Both the position numbers and the translations under genes were made by a program. A stretch of DNA of 64,000 nt from contig JALEHN010000005.1 of assembly GCA_022770525.1 (NCBI GenBank), positions 1 through 64,000 on the forward strand, read 5' to 3'. Below, in pieces: positions 25,418 through 33,952 of this stretch (position 1 is the first letter of the stretch; every line of letters begins with the position of its first letter). The notes beneath the pieces are model-generated. The model saw only the letters and a program-made list of their open reading frames with translations. It was not told the origin of the DNA and did not search any database. The DNA is from Clostridiales bacterium. Its GTDB lineage: Bacteria; Bacillota; Clostridia; Lachnospirales; Lachnospiraceae.

Positions 25418-26596
25418 ATGGATCATATAGATATCAGAAAAGAAGCTTTGGCGGTATATGATGACGTTACAGCGCTTAGGAGGTATTTCCACATGTATCC
25501 GGAACCGGCAATGCAGGAGTACAATACGTCCGAAAAAATTAAATCTCAGCTTGAAAAGCTGCATATACCTTATCAAACGATTGGAGAAACAGGCATTACA
25601 GCATCAATCGGAGAAGGACATATGAAAACCGTGGCACTTCGGGCGGATATGGATGCGCTGAAAATACAGGAGAAAAATGACATTAGCTACAAGTCGAAAA
25701 ATGACGGTTATATGCATGCCTGTGGTCATGACGGGCACACAGCGTCACTGCTTGGCGCCGCAGCTATACTTAAAAAGTATGAAAAGTGCTTAAATGTCAA
25801 TATACGTCTGATTTTTCAGCCGGCCGAGGAAAACTGTCTCGGTGCCAAAATGATGACAGAAAACCATGGACTTGACGGCGTGGATGAAATTTACGGCATT
25901 CATATTTTTACAGATATTCCCGCTGGAAAAGTATCCATTGAAGCAGGACCAAGAATGGCATCGACAGATATCTTTAAAGTTACAATTAAGGGAAAGGCAG
26001 GGCATGCGGCAAAACCGCAGCAGTGTGTCGATGCGACCGTGGCAGCCGCTGCATCAGTGATGAATTTACAGACGATTGTAAGCAGAGAGCTTGATCCGGT
26101 AAACAGTGCGGTTGTTACTGTTGGAAAGCTGCATAGCGGAACCCAGTATAATATTATTTCCGGTGAGGCGGTTCTTGAAGGCACGGTGCGCAGCTTTGAT
26201 TTAGAAACATCAAAACATATACAGGAATCAATCGAGCGTATTGTTTCAATGACAGCATCGGCCTACGGTGCCAAAGCAGATTTTTTGTTTAAGCCGTCAA
26301 GACATCCGGTTGTTTATAATGACCGGATGCTGACAGAAAGAATGTACGAAGCTGCTGAAAAATTATTTGGAAAAGATGCAATGATCCATGTGCCGCCGAT
26401 GATGCTTGGTGAAGATTTTTCGATTTATCAGTCAAAAATACCGGGTGTATTTGCTTTTGTAGGTGCGGGAAATCCCCAAAAAGGCTGTATATATCCAAAC
26501 CATCATGACTGCTTTAACATGGATGAGCAGGCATTGCTTGACTGTGTGATATTATATACAATGTTTGGACTAAACGGAGGAAAAGACAATGATTGA
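25418..26596 (+). CDS. M20 family amidohydrolase (N-acyl amino acid/hippurate hydrolase-like)
   Basis: A zinc-type aminoacylase of the M20D group, about 392 residues. The metal-binding motif HACGHDGHTAS, the PAEE motif and the C-terminal MLGEDFSIY are all present. Members release amino acids from N-acyl or indole-acyl conjugates, or deacetylate N-acetyl-diaminopimelate. In-frame ATGs at 25412 and 25418 are both possible; 25418 suits the AGGTG box. It overlaps the next gene, and the divergent MocR-type regulator suggests an amino-compound signal. Confidence 0.87.
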   Translation: MDHIDIRKEALAVYDDVTALRRYFHMYPEPAMQEYNTSEKIKSQLEKLHIPYQTIGETGITASIGEGHMKTVALRADMDALKIQEKNDISYKSKNDGYMHACGHDGHTASLLGAAAILKKYEKCLNVNIRLIFQPAEENCLGAKMMTENHGLDGVDEIYGIHIFTDIPAGKVSIEAGPRMASTDIFKVTIKGKAGHAAKPQQCVDATVAAAASVMNLQTIVSRELDPVNSAVVTVGKLHSGTQYNIISGEAVLEGTVRSFDLETSKHIQESIERIVSMTASAYGAKADFLFKPSRHPVVYNDRMLTERMYEAAEKLFGKDAMIHVPPMMLGEDFSIYQSKIPGVFAFVGAGNPQKGCIYPNHHDCFNMDEQALLDCVILYTMFGLNGGKDND

Positions 26597-27296
26597 GAAA
26601 GTGACCGATAAAAAAATATTCAATATTAAAGCATGTATTTTTGATCTTGACGGAACACTGGCAGATACTGTGGAATCCATTGCATATTCATGCAACGAAG
26701 CACTTGCCGCGGTTGGGCTTGGACCTCTGCCGATTAATGATTATCGTTACTATGCCGGTGACGGCGCAAAGGTTTTAGTTGAACGGGCGATGAAAGCTGC
26801 CGGTGCAAAAGATATGGATGATCTTGAAAGTGTTTTTGAGATTTATAACGGTTTTTTTAAAAAAGACTGTACATATAAAGTCAGTGTATTTGACGGTATG
26901 CTGCCGACACTTAAAAAACTTAAGGCAAGCAGTATAAAAATCGCGGTTCTGTCAAATAAGCCTCATGACCGTGCTGTAGATGTGATCAACAAGCTTTTTG
27001 GTGAAGGCTTTTTTGATATGGTTCAGGGGCAGACAGAATCAATACGCAGAAAACCGGCACCGGACGGCGCAGTGATGATTGCTGAAAACTTCGGCGTAAA
27101 GCCGGAAGAATGCCTCTATATGGGGGATACGAATACAGACATGATGACCGGAACAAGTGCCGGGATGTATACGGTTGGGGTACTCTGGGGATTTAGAGAA
27201 CGAGAGGAATTGCTTGAAAACGGCGCAGACGCGGTGATTGAAAAGCCGCAGGAAATCGCAGAAATTGCCTGTGCAGTTAAAGCAGGCATCTTTTGA
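26589..27296 (+). CDS. HAD-superfamily phosphatase (phosphoglycolate phosphatase-like)
   Basis: A 235-residue haloacid dehalogenase phosphatase. Motif I is DLDGTLADT, motif II LSNKPHD, and motif IV GDTNTDM, with a helical cap between motifs I and II (subclass I). The start overlaps the M20 stop by eight bases and follows CGGAGGAAA. The Gph-like group cleaves 2-phosphoglycolate, pyrophosphate or nucleotides, and the substrate is not clear here. Confidence 0.88.
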   Translation: MIEKVTDKKIFNIKACIFDLDGTLADTVESIAYSCNEALAAVGLGPLPINDYRYYAGDGAKVLVERAMKAAGAKDMDDLESVFEIYNGFFKKDCTYKVSVFDGMLPTLKKLKASSIKIAVLSNKPHDRAVDVINKLFGEGFFDMVQGQTESIRRKPAPDGAVMIAENFGVKPEECLYMGDTNTDMMTGTSAGMYTVGVLWGFREREELLENGADAVIEKPQEIAEIACAVKAGIF

Positions 27297-27333
27297 CAAA
27301 ACATCATCATATATAAAGGAAGCGATGGATTCA

Positions 27334-27972
27334 ATGATATTTGATAAAAAAATGCTTCAGCTATATGCTGTGACAGACCGGGGATTTGGCAATGAAGACC
27401 GCCTGTATGCGCAGGTGGAGGCCGCGTTAAGAGGCGGTGTCACAATGGTACAGCTGCGGGAAAAGCATATGGATGATAAAGATTTCATAGAGGAAGCAAG
27501 AAAAATAAAAATGCTGACAAAGGCTTATCATGTGCCGCTGATCATCAACGATAATATCCATGTGTGTGTGGAAAGCGGGGCAGATGGTGTTCATGTCGGA
27601 CAAAGTGATATGGAGGCCGGTCATGTCCGGGAAATACTTGGTCCGGATAAAATCATCGGTGTGACGGCAAAAACACCTGAGCAGGCATTGGCAGCGCAAT
27701 GCGCAGGTGCGGATTATATCGGCTGCGGTGCCGTATTTGGATCTTCAACAAAACTGGATACAAATAAGATATCAATGGAACAGCTTGACGCAGTCTGTGC
27801 AGCTGTAAATATCCCTGTGGTTGCCATCGGTGGCATTAACAGAGATAACATTTTACAGTTAAAGGGACACAAAATGTGCGGCGCAGCTGTTGTATCTGCA
27901 TTATTTGCAAAAGAAGATGTGGAAGAGGCTGCAAAAGAGCTGTTGGCAAAAGTCAGAGAAATTCTTGAATAG
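27334..27972 (+). CDS. thiE: Thiamine-phosphate synthase ThiE
   Basis: A TIM-barrel enzyme (212 residues) joining HMP-pyrophosphate and thiazole phosphate to thiamine phosphate. Family stretches are LYAVTDRG, VQLREK, LIINDN, DGVHVGQSD and IGGINRDN. ATG 27334 is preferred over ATG 27325 because of spacing from AAAGGAAG. It is alone, without thiM, thiD or a TPP riboswitch nearby, so it may serve salvage, and it is co-transcribed with the phosphatase and M20 genes. Confidence 0.93.
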   Translation: MIFDKKMLQLYAVTDRGFGNEDRLYAQVEAALRGGVTMVQLREKHMDDKDFIEEARKIKMLTKAYHVPLIINDNIHVCVESGADGVHVGQSDMEAGHVREILGPDKIIGVTAKTPEQALAAQCAGADYIGCGAVFGSSTKLDTNKISMEQLDAVCAAVNIPVVAIGGINRDNILQLKGHKMCGAAVVSALFAKEDVEEAAKELLAKVREILE

Positions 27973-27983
27973 ATCATCAATTT

Positions 27984-28047
27984 AAAAGGCGGCAATTTGT
28001 CCGGTTTATAAAAGTTTCTTTTCAAACCGGACAACGCCGCCTTTTTT
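27984..28047 (+). terminator. Strong terminator after thiE
   Basis: A long stem in which AAAAGGCGGC and TTGTCCGGTTT pair with AAACCGGACAA and GCCGCCTTTT, followed by T residues. It carries only small internal irregularities. Confidence 0.93.
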
Positions 28048-28090
28048 GAGCCTTTTTTACAGATTACAAAAAATCGTTATAACTGTTCAG

Positions 28091-28120
28091 AGCCAACCTC
28101 CAAAATGCTCCGCATTTCGT
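28091..28120 (+). repeat. Dispersed repeat copy 1 (AGCCAACCTCCAAAATGC type)
   Basis: AGCCAACCTCCAAAATGCTC followed by CGCATTTCGT. Related copies lie at 45604-45640 (folded as a perfect palindrome) and 61283-61312 (minus strand). All three are between genes. Confidence 0.75.
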
Positions 28121-28122
28121 CA

Positions 28123-28998
28123 TTATTCCAACTCTCCGCGGAATAAAATCACTGCATTTCCGCCAATCAGTATATCGCCCTGTTCTGTGACTTTACTCAT
28201 GATTTTTGAAGGGCGTCCCATAGCCTCACCCTGCAGAAATGTATTTGTCATACCGGGTTCTATGATGCCCTTTTCATAAAGATACCAGGTCAGAGCGCCG
28301 TTTGAAGTGCCTGTTGCAGCTTCTTCGTTAATTGCATAAAGCGGTGCAAAGTTTCTGCAGTCCGCAGTAATATCCGGTTTGTTTCCAAGTGAAAAGACAT
28401 GAAAACCGACAACGTTTAAGCTGCGGGATATTTCAGTAATTTTGTCAAAATCCGGTTTTAATGTATCAAGAAGTGATTTATCCCTAACCGGCAGTAAAAT
28501 ATCAGGAAGTCCGGTGGAAACAATCTGCGGCAGCAGATCATTCGGCATAGCTTCTTTCGTAAGACCGAAAGACTGATAAAATGAATCTACAGCTTTAGCA
28601 TCTTCAGGCGAACTTAAATCAAATTTGCGTATATCGGCTGCTTTGGCCATGGACATTAATATCAGGTGATCATCAGTAAAAATTTTTAACCGGCCTGCTT
28701 TAGTGAGCGCTGTGCTTTCATGACTTTCAAGCAGTCCTTCATCTTTTAAAACGGTAAAGGCAGCAATGGTTGCATGGCCGCACAAGTCTACTTCACCGGC
28801 AGGCGTAAAGTAACGCAGTGAAAAAGTACCGCCGCCTTCCGGATGGATAAAAGCGGTCTCCGAATGTTTTAACTCCGCAGCCATCTGCTGCATAAAATCA
28901 TCTGACGGAAACGGTTCGTCGGCTTTAAGCAGTGCGATACCGGCAGGATTGCCGCCGAAATGCTTTTCTGTGAAAGCATCTGCAATAAACATTTTCAT
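28123..28998 (-). CDS. PhzF family isomerase-like protein
   Basis: A 291-residue protein with the diaminopimelate-epimerase-like fold of the PhzF family. The N-terminal FGGNPAGIAL, the catalytic glutamate in KHSETAFIH, and DLCGHATIAA are visible. Family members isomerise dihydro-hydroxyanthranilate in phenazine synthesis, but most, including clostridial ones, have unknown substrates. No other phenazine gene is near. The start follows AAGGAGGGG. Confidence 0.87.
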   Translation of the reverse strand: MKMFIADAFTEKHFGGNPAGIALLKADEPFPSDDFMQQMAAELKHSETAFIHPEGGGTFSLRYFTPAGEVDLCGHATIAAFTVLKDEGLLESHESTALTKAGRLKIFTDDHLILMSMAKAADIRKFDLSSPEDAKAVDSFYQSFGLTKEAMPNDLLPQIVSTGLPDILLPVRDKSLLDTLKPDFDKITEISRSLNVVGFHVFSLGNKPDITADCRNFAPLYAINEEAATGTSNGALTWYLYEKGIIEPGMTNTFLQGEAMGRPSKIMSKVTEQGDILIGGNAVILFRGELE

Positions 28999-29137
28999 AA
29001 AAAACCCCTCCTTGAATATAGATACTTGAATATAGATAGAAGATTAAATATTGAATTAAATTGGATAAAGATTTTTTAGCCACGTCAATTCCGGGCAGTT
29101 TTACTTTGGGCAGTCTGACATTAGCAAAAATTTATAA

Positions 29138-29165
29138 CAAAAAAACGCACTCCAAAGGAATGCGT
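29138..29165 (-). terminator. Terminator of the tRNA cluster
   Basis: On the minus strand ACGCATTCC pairs with GGAGTGCGT around TTT and runs into seven T residues. It lies nine bases past the last tRNA. Confidence 0.88.
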
Positions 29166-29173
29166 CAGAAGCG

Positions 29174-29247
29174 TAGCGGAAAAGGGATTTGAACCCATGA
29201 CACCACGGGTATGAACCGTGTGCTCTAGCCAACTGAGCTATTCCGCC
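29174..29247 (-). tRNA. tRNA-Met (CAT)
   Basis: A 74-nt cloverleaf on the minus strand starting GGCGGAATAGCTCAG. The acceptor GGCGGAA pairs with TTCCGCT (first pair G-U), and the T-loop region is GGGTTCAAATCCC. The anticodon loop GGTTCATACC gives CAT. The CCA end is not encoded. The presence of a full first acceptor pair suggests elongator rather than initiator tRNA. Confidence 0.93.
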
Positions 29248-29265
29248 ATATTTTTTTCAATAAAA

Positions 29266-29338
29266 TGGGGCCTACAGGGCTCGAACCTGTGACCCTCTGC
29301 TTGTAAGGCAGATGCTCTCCCAGCTGAGCTAAGACCCC
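29266..29338 (-). tRNA. tRNA-Val (TAC)
   Basis: A 73-nt cloverleaf on the minus strand starting GGGGTCTTAGCTCAG. The anticodon stem TCTGC/GCAGA encloses CTTACAA, giving TAC. The T arm is CAGGTTCGAGCCCTG. CCA is not encoded. Confidence 0.94.
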
Positions 29339-29366
29339 ATTATAAATCATCTGTTAAACAGATGAG

Positions 29367-29440
29367 CGACCCAGATCGGACTCGAACCGACGACCTCCGC
29401 CGTGACAGGGCGGCGCTCTAACCAACTGAGCCACTAGGCC
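29367..29440 (-). tRNA. tRNA-Asp (GTC)
   Basis: A 74-nt cloverleaf on the minus strand starting GGCCTAGTGGCTCAG. The anticodon arm CCGCCCTGTCACGGCGG gives GTC. The T arm is CGGTTCGAGTCCG, with discriminator G as expected for Asp. It is the first tRNA of the cluster. Confidence 0.93.
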
Positions 29441-29457
29441 GTATCGACTATGTCATT

Positions 29458-29486
29458 ATCATACACGAAATTGTTTTAATTGTCAA
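29458..29486 (-). promoter_or_regulatory. Promoter of the Asp-Val-Met tRNA operon
   Basis: On the minus strand TTGACA (29486-29481), a 17-bp spacer and TATGAT (29463-29458), ending 18 bp before the tRNA-Asp. A near-consensus sigma-A promoter. The remaining 29487-29622 holds only a small ATCCATG/CATGGAT hairpin with T residues near 29567-29590. Confidence 0.9.
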
Positions 29487-29622
29487 GATAATTTTAAAAA
29501 TATTTTCAAATTCTTTGCAGCCCGCTTTACTGTATATTGAGTGTGTCCGGTAAATCATCTGAATCATCCATGGCAATCATGGATTTTTTAATGTGCGGTC
29601 TGCACCACGTTTCAATTTCGTC

Positions 29623-30399
29623 TTAATTATCCATGACAATCATTGACTGGTCGAAAAGGTTTTGCTGATGAGCATAGGTCTTAGGACAGATACCTGTCAT
29701 TTTCTTAAATACCCTTGAAAAATAAAGAGGGTCGGTAAATCCCGAAGCGTATGCGATGTCTTTCATGCTGCGGCTTGTACCAAACTGGTTCAGCAGTGAC
29801 TTTGCGTAATTAATGCGGAGCATCTGCATATAATTGACAGGCGATACTCCGGAAAACTCTTTAAATATTTTTCGAAAATAGCCTTTACAGTAGCCGGTTT
29901 TTTCTATGGCGGCTGAAAGGTCAAAGTCCGGGTTGCCGATGTTATTCTGCATTGCTTCAAGAACAGCATCGAAACGGCTGTCGTTTTTCTGATGGTTCAC
30001 ATATATAAAAACAAGAACCTGATATAAAAGGTCGCCGATGACATTTAAAACTGCGTGTTCATAAACATTATCGATATTTGAAAAACGAGAAGCCATATCC
30101 ATAAGGCACCCGACCGTCTGATTTTCGTCATCGTGGAGTATTTTAAATGGTGAAGTCCCTATAGGGCGAAAGTTTTTGATAAACAGGCATACATCGGAAA
30201 AACCATCGATGGATTCTTTGCGGTGAACCATGCCCGGCGGTATGACAGCGACATCCCCGGGCTCAAAAGGGTAAGGTGTATCATTGACATACATTGTCCC
30301 GCAGCCTTTTTTATTGAGAATTATTTCCCAGTATCCGTGACTGTGTTCGGGAAAGGACTGATAAAAATCCCCGACTCTGCCCACATATGCGACATCCAT
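29623..30399 (-). CDS. AraC family transcriptional regulator
   Basis: A 258-residue regulator with an N-terminal cupin sensing domain (HSHGYWEIILNKKG, PFEPGDVAVIPPGMVH) and a C-terminal pair of AraC helix-turn-helix motifs (SMKDIAYASGFTDPLYFSRVFKKMTG). Such cupin-AraC proteins bind sugars or glycosides. It is divergent from the C-glycoside-deglycosidase-like pair with about 118 bp between starts and is the likely local activator. The start follows AGGAGG. Confidence 0.9.
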   Translation of the reverse strand: MDVAYVGRVGDFYQSFPEHSHGYWEIILNKKGCGTMYVNDTPYPFEPGDVAVIPPGMVHRKESIDGFSDVCLFIKNFRPIGTSPFKILHDDENQTVGCLMDMASRFSNIDNVYEHAVLNVIGDLLYQVLVFIYVNHQKNDSRFDAVLEAMQNNIGNPDFDLSAAIEKTGYCKGYFRKIFKEFSGVSPVNYMQMLRINYAKSLLNQFGTSRSMKDIAYASGFTDPLYFSRVFKKMTGICPKTYAHQQNLFDQSMIVMDN

Positions 30400-30517
30400 T
30401 GTATCTGCCTCCTAAATAATGCGTTTTATCCATATAATTATAACATTTTATGTATGGAAAATCTATAGCTACCTTAGTAAAATGTATATATAAAAACAAG
30501 GAAGGCAGGTAGTTATA

Positions 30518-31390
30518 ATGTATAAGTACGAGCGAAAAGGCCCGAAACGCGGGGTTTCATTGTACAGTTATTCAGCGGATTTCGGCATGATTAAAAATCT
30601 TGAGGACTGTTTTGAAGATATGTACGATATGGGGGCACATGGTCTTGAAATTCTTGCTAATACCCATATTGAAAATTATCCTGAACCGTCAGACCAGTGG
30701 ATCGATCAGTGGTTCAGACTTTTGGACAAATATGAAATTGTTCCGGTGGAATATGGTAACTGGATTGATTCACATATTCTCGGATACCGCGAATTGACCA
30801 CAAAAGAATCCTATGAAATGCTTGCAAGAGATATACGTCTTGCCGCAAAACTTGGATTTACAGTCATGAGAACAAAAATGCCGGTTATTTCAGATGACCT
30901 TGATCCTGTAAAAAACTGGCGGGAAATTATAAAAATGGCATTGCCGCTTGCCGAAGAAAATAACATTAAGATGTGTCCGGAAATTCATATTCCTACAATG
31001 TTAAAGTCCAAAATGATCAGTGATTATATTGATTTCATTGAACAGACAGGCACGAAAAACTTCGGTTTAAACATCGATTTCAGTGTGTTCAGAAAAGTTT
31101 TCGGGGAAAATGAATATCGTCCGGCAGGGTTTGTGCCGAGCGAACCGGAAGAAATCATTCCGCTTCTGCCATATATTTATTGCTGTCATGCTAAATTTAT
31201 CAATATGAGTGATGAATTTGAAGAGACAACAATTCCATTTAAAGAGATTATTCAGATTTTAAAAGAACACCAGTGGGATGGCTATCTCTTAAGTGAATAT
31301 GAAGGCGCAGATAAATATGAACCGGGCTATGAAGTCGGTCAGACGCTTAGAAAACAGCATATTATGCTGAAGCGTTATATCGGAGATTAG
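30518..31390 (+). CDS. TIM-barrel sugar isomerase/epimerase, C-glycoside deglycosidase alpha-like
   Basis: A 290-residue xylose-isomerase-like TIM barrel. Probable metal ligands are E155 (CPEIH), D187 (NIDFS), H224 (CCHAKF) and E260 (LSEYEG). On its own it would only be called a sugar phosphate isomerase/epimerase, but the next gene encodes a beta-subunit-like protein of C-glycoside deglycosidases, whose alpha subunit is this kind of barrel. Those enzymes eliminate the aglycone from 3-oxo-C-glucosides. The partner oxidoreductase that makes the 3-oxo sugar is not in this window. Start ATG follows AAGGAAGGCAGG. Confidence 0.72.
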   Translation: MYKYERKGPKRGVSLYSYSADFGMIKNLEDCFEDMYDMGAHGLEILANTHIENYPEPSDQWIDQWFRLLDKYEIVPVEYGNWIDSHILGYRELTTKESYEMLARDIRLAAKLGFTVMRTKMPVISDDLDPVKNWREIIKMALPLAEENNIKMCPEIHIPTMLKSKMISDYIDFIEQTGTKNFGLNIDFSVFRKVFGENEYRPAGFVPSEPEEIIPLLPYIYCCHAKFINMSDEFEETTIPFKEIIQILKEHQWDGYLLSEYEGADKYEPGYEVGQTLRKQHIMLKRYIGD

Positions 31391-31403
31391 GAGGTACAGT
31401 GTC

Positions 31404-31847
31404 ATGTTGGAAAGAGAAGTCATTCAGTCTGTAGGATTTAGAAATACTAAAGAAAATGGAAAGGTGACAGGATTTCAGTTTAAAATCCGCCTGCCGTATT
31501 ACAGAGGTATTTTTTTATGCCAGCTTCGTCCGGGAACACTTTTTGTTGACGGTGAGCGGTTTGAAAAAGAAGATATTGTATGGAATGTAAGCGGTAAAGA
31601 CTATACATATGAAGAAATGAAGTCAAATATGGAATGCCACTGGGCAACGACAGAACCTGCCGTACTTAAAGTAAAAAAAGAAGGTGGTCTGTCACAGGGT
31701 TATCATGACCTGACGTACGGATTCTGTTTTACATCTTCCTATATGCCGCCGGTGATGCAAAATGCTCTTGATCCGGATAAAGAAAGTCCGATTTTCATGC
31801 CTGAATTCGGTCATCATGTGAATCATAGAAAATTGATTATTGTTTAA
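31404..31847 (+). CDS. C-glycoside deglycosidase beta subunit-like protein (DUF6379)
   Basis: A 147-residue beta-sandwich-type protein resembling the small subunit of gut bacterial C-glycoside deglycosidases: FRNTKENGKVTGFQFKIRL near the start, YRGIFLCQLRPG, and the C-terminal MPEFGHHVNHRKLIIV. It begins 13 bp after the barrel gene with AGGAGG, so the pair is an operon. The known role is forming the alpha-beta complex and the substrate pocket. Identification is from memory of the family and the gene pairing. Confidence 0.7.
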   Translation: MLEREVIQSVGFRNTKENGKVTGFQFKIRLPYYRGIFLCQLRPGTLFVDGERFEKEDIVWNVSGKDYTYEEMKSNMECHWATTEPAVLKVKKEGGLSQGYHDLTYGFCFTSSYMPPVMQNALDPDKESPIFMPEFGHHVNHRKLIIV

Positions 31848-31898
31848 TAAAAATGCCGGTAACTGCATCAAATCATTGACAGACAAAGCGTTTAATCA

Positions 31899-31937
31899 AA
31901 GAGGTTGGAGAATTAAAGTTCTTCAGCTTCTTTTTTT
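31899..31937 (+). terminator. Terminator after the deglycosidase-like pair
   Basis: A 14-bp stem with several G-T pairs (AAGAGGTTGGAGAA / TTCTTCAGCTTCTT), six-base loop, then T residues. Confidence 0.75.
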
Positions 31938-31955
31938 ATAGATACAAACATTTGT

Positions 31956-31984
31956 TTGCAACTTTGCCTTTGTTATGATATACT
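31956..31984 (+). promoter_or_regulatory. parE-parC promoter
   Basis: TTGCAA (31956-31961), a 17-bp spacer and TATACT (31979-31984), 34 bp before the parE start. A palindrome CAAACA-TT-TGTTTG overlaps the -35. It does not match the usual Gram-positive LexA box. Confidence 0.75.
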
Positions 31985-32018
31985 GCTGTATGAATGAGTA
32001 AGAAGCGGAGGATTGATT

Positions 32019-33941
32019 ATGGCTAAAGCGGTTAATTATGATGCTGACAGTATATCCGTATTGGAAGGGCTTGAAGCTGTCAGAAAAAGGCCGGGGATGT
32101 ATATCGGCAGTGTATCAAGAAAAGGCTTGAATCATTTGATATATGAAATTGTAGACAATGCGGTCGATGAGCATCTTGCGGGATTTTGTCATTTGATTCA
32201 TGTGACACTGGAAAAGGATGGCTCGGCTACAGTCAGTGATGACGGCAGAGGTATCCCGGTGGGTATGCATAAGAAAGGCATTTCGGCGGAACGTCTCGTA
32301 TTTACAACGCTGCATGCCGGCGGCAAGTTTGATGATTCGGTCTATAAGACAAGCGGCGGTCTTCACGGTGTAGGCTCGTCGGTTGTCAATGCTTTATCCG
32401 AGCGGCTTCATGTGAAGGTATACAGAGACGGTTTTATATATACGGACAGCTATGCCAGGGGAATTCCTACGACAGAGCTTCAAAAAGGTCTGCTGCCTGT
32501 GGCCGGAAAGAGTAAACGGACAGGCACGACCATTAATTTTCTTCCGGACCCGCAGATTTTTGAACGGACAGATTTTAAAGCGGATGAAGTCAAAAGCCGT
32601 ATGCATGAAACAGCGTATTTAAATCCGGAACTGACCATTGTTTTTGAGGATCTGAGGCACACAGAACCGGAAATCATAGAATTTCATGAGCCTGAAGGTA
32701 TCATCGGTTTTGTGCGGGATATGAATAAAAATAAAGAGGCTGTCTGTGAGCCTGTTTACTTTAAAGGCGAGAGTGAAGGTATCACTGTCGAAGCGGCTTT
32801 TCAGTATGTGAATGAATTCCATGAAAATGTTCTTGGCTTCTGCAACAATATCTATAATGCAGAAGGCGGCACACATATTACCGGATTTAAAACCGTTTTC
32901 ACGACAGTGATGAACACTTATGCAAGAGAACTGGGGATTTTAAAGGAAAAGGACACAAACTTTACCGGTGCCGATATAAGAAACGGGATGACAGCTGTCA
33001 TTTCAATCAAGCATCCTGCACCGAGGTTTGAAGGCCAGACAAAGACAAAGCTTGATAATCAGGATGCGGCAAAAGCTGCCGGAAAAGTGACCGGTGAGGA
33101 AATCCAGCTTTATTTTGATAAAAATCTGGAATCTTTAAAAAATGTCCTCTCATGTGCGGAGAAAGCAGCCAAAATCAGGAAATCCGAAGAACGCGCAAAG
33201 ACAAATCTTTTGACAAAGCAGAAGTTTTCCTTTGATTCCAACGGAAAGCTTGCCAACTGTGAGAGCCGTGATGCTTCAAAATGCGAAATATTTATTGTGG
33301 AAGGTGATTCGGCCGGCGGTTCTGCAAAAACGGCAAGAGACAGAAATTATCAGGCAATCCTTCCGATTCGCGGAAAAATATTAAATGTGGAAAAGGCAAG
33401 TATAGATAAGGTCCTGGCAAATGCGGAAATTAAAACGATGATCAATGCTTTCGGATGCGGTTTTTCTGAAGGTTACGGCAATGACTTTGATATTACAAAG
33501 CTTCGGTACAATAAAATCATCATTATGGCCGATGCCGATGTGGATGGTGCCCATATTTCGACGTTGCTGTTGACTTTGTTTTACAGATTTATGCCTGAAC
33601 TTATTTATGAAGGCCATGTCTATATTGCTATGCCGCCGCTTTATAAAGCAATGCCGGCCAAGGGCAAAGAAGAGTATCTGTATGACGATAAAGCGTTGGA
33701 AAAGTATCGGAGAACACATAAGGGCAATTTTACATTACAGCGTTACAAAGGTCTCGGTGAAATGGACGCCGTACAGCTCTGGGAAACAACACTGGATCCC
33801 GCAACCCGGATTTTAAAGCGTGTGGAAATTGAAGATGCCCGCATGGCTTCTGATGTGACAGAAATGCTTATGGGCAATGATGTACCGCCGAGACGGGCAT
33901 TTATACATGAACACGCCCTTGATGCGGAACTTGATTTTTAG
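32019..33941 (+). CDS. parE: DNA topoisomerase IV subunit B
   Basis: The ATPase subunit (about 640 residues) of a type IIA topoisomerase. It has a GHKL ATPase domain (EIVDNAVDEHLAG, DDGRGIPV, GGLHGVGSSVVNAL), a transducer, and a TOPRIM domain (EGDSAGGSAKTARDR, PIRGKILNVEK). Length and pairing with a 748-residue A subunit favour ParE over GyrB. ATG 32019 is chosen since GCGGAGG lies just upstream. It is 11 bp from parC. Confidence 0.9.
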   Translation: MAKAVNYDADSISVLEGLEAVRKRPGMYIGSVSRKGLNHLIYEIVDNAVDEHLAGFCHLIHVTLEKDGSATVSDDGRGIPVGMHKKGISAERLVFTTLHAGGKFDDSVYKTSGGLHGVGSSVVNALSERLHVKVYRDGFIYTDSYARGIPTTELQKGLLPVAGKSKRTGTTINFLPDPQIFERTDFKADEVKSRMHETAYLNPELTIVFEDLRHTEPEIIEFHEPEGIIGFVRDMNKNKEAVCEPVYFKGESEGITVEAAFQYVNEFHENVLGFCNNIYNAEGGTHITGFKTVFTTVMNTYARELGILKEKDTNFTGADIRNGMTAVISIKHPAPRFEGQTKTKLDNQDAAKAAGKVTGEEIQLYFDKNLESLKNVLSCAEKAAKIRKSEERAKTNLLTKQKFSFDSNGKLANCESRDASKCEIFIVEGDSAGGSAKTARDRNYQAILPIRGKILNVEKASIDKVLANAEIKTMINAFGCGFSEGYGNDFDITKLRYNKIIIMADADVDGAHISTLLLTLFYRFMPELIYEGHVYIAMPPLYKAMPAKGKEEYLYDDKALEKYRRTHKGNFTLQRYKGLGEMDAVQLWETTLDPATRILKRVEIEDARMASDVTEMLMGNDVPPRRAFIHEHALDAELDF

Positions 33942-33952
33942 GAGGATATAGA

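Noticed and set aside
31951-31966. LexA/SOS box at the parE promoter
   Set aside because: CAAACA-TT-TGTTTG is palindromic but lacks the GAAC...GTTC core of Gram-positive LexA sites.
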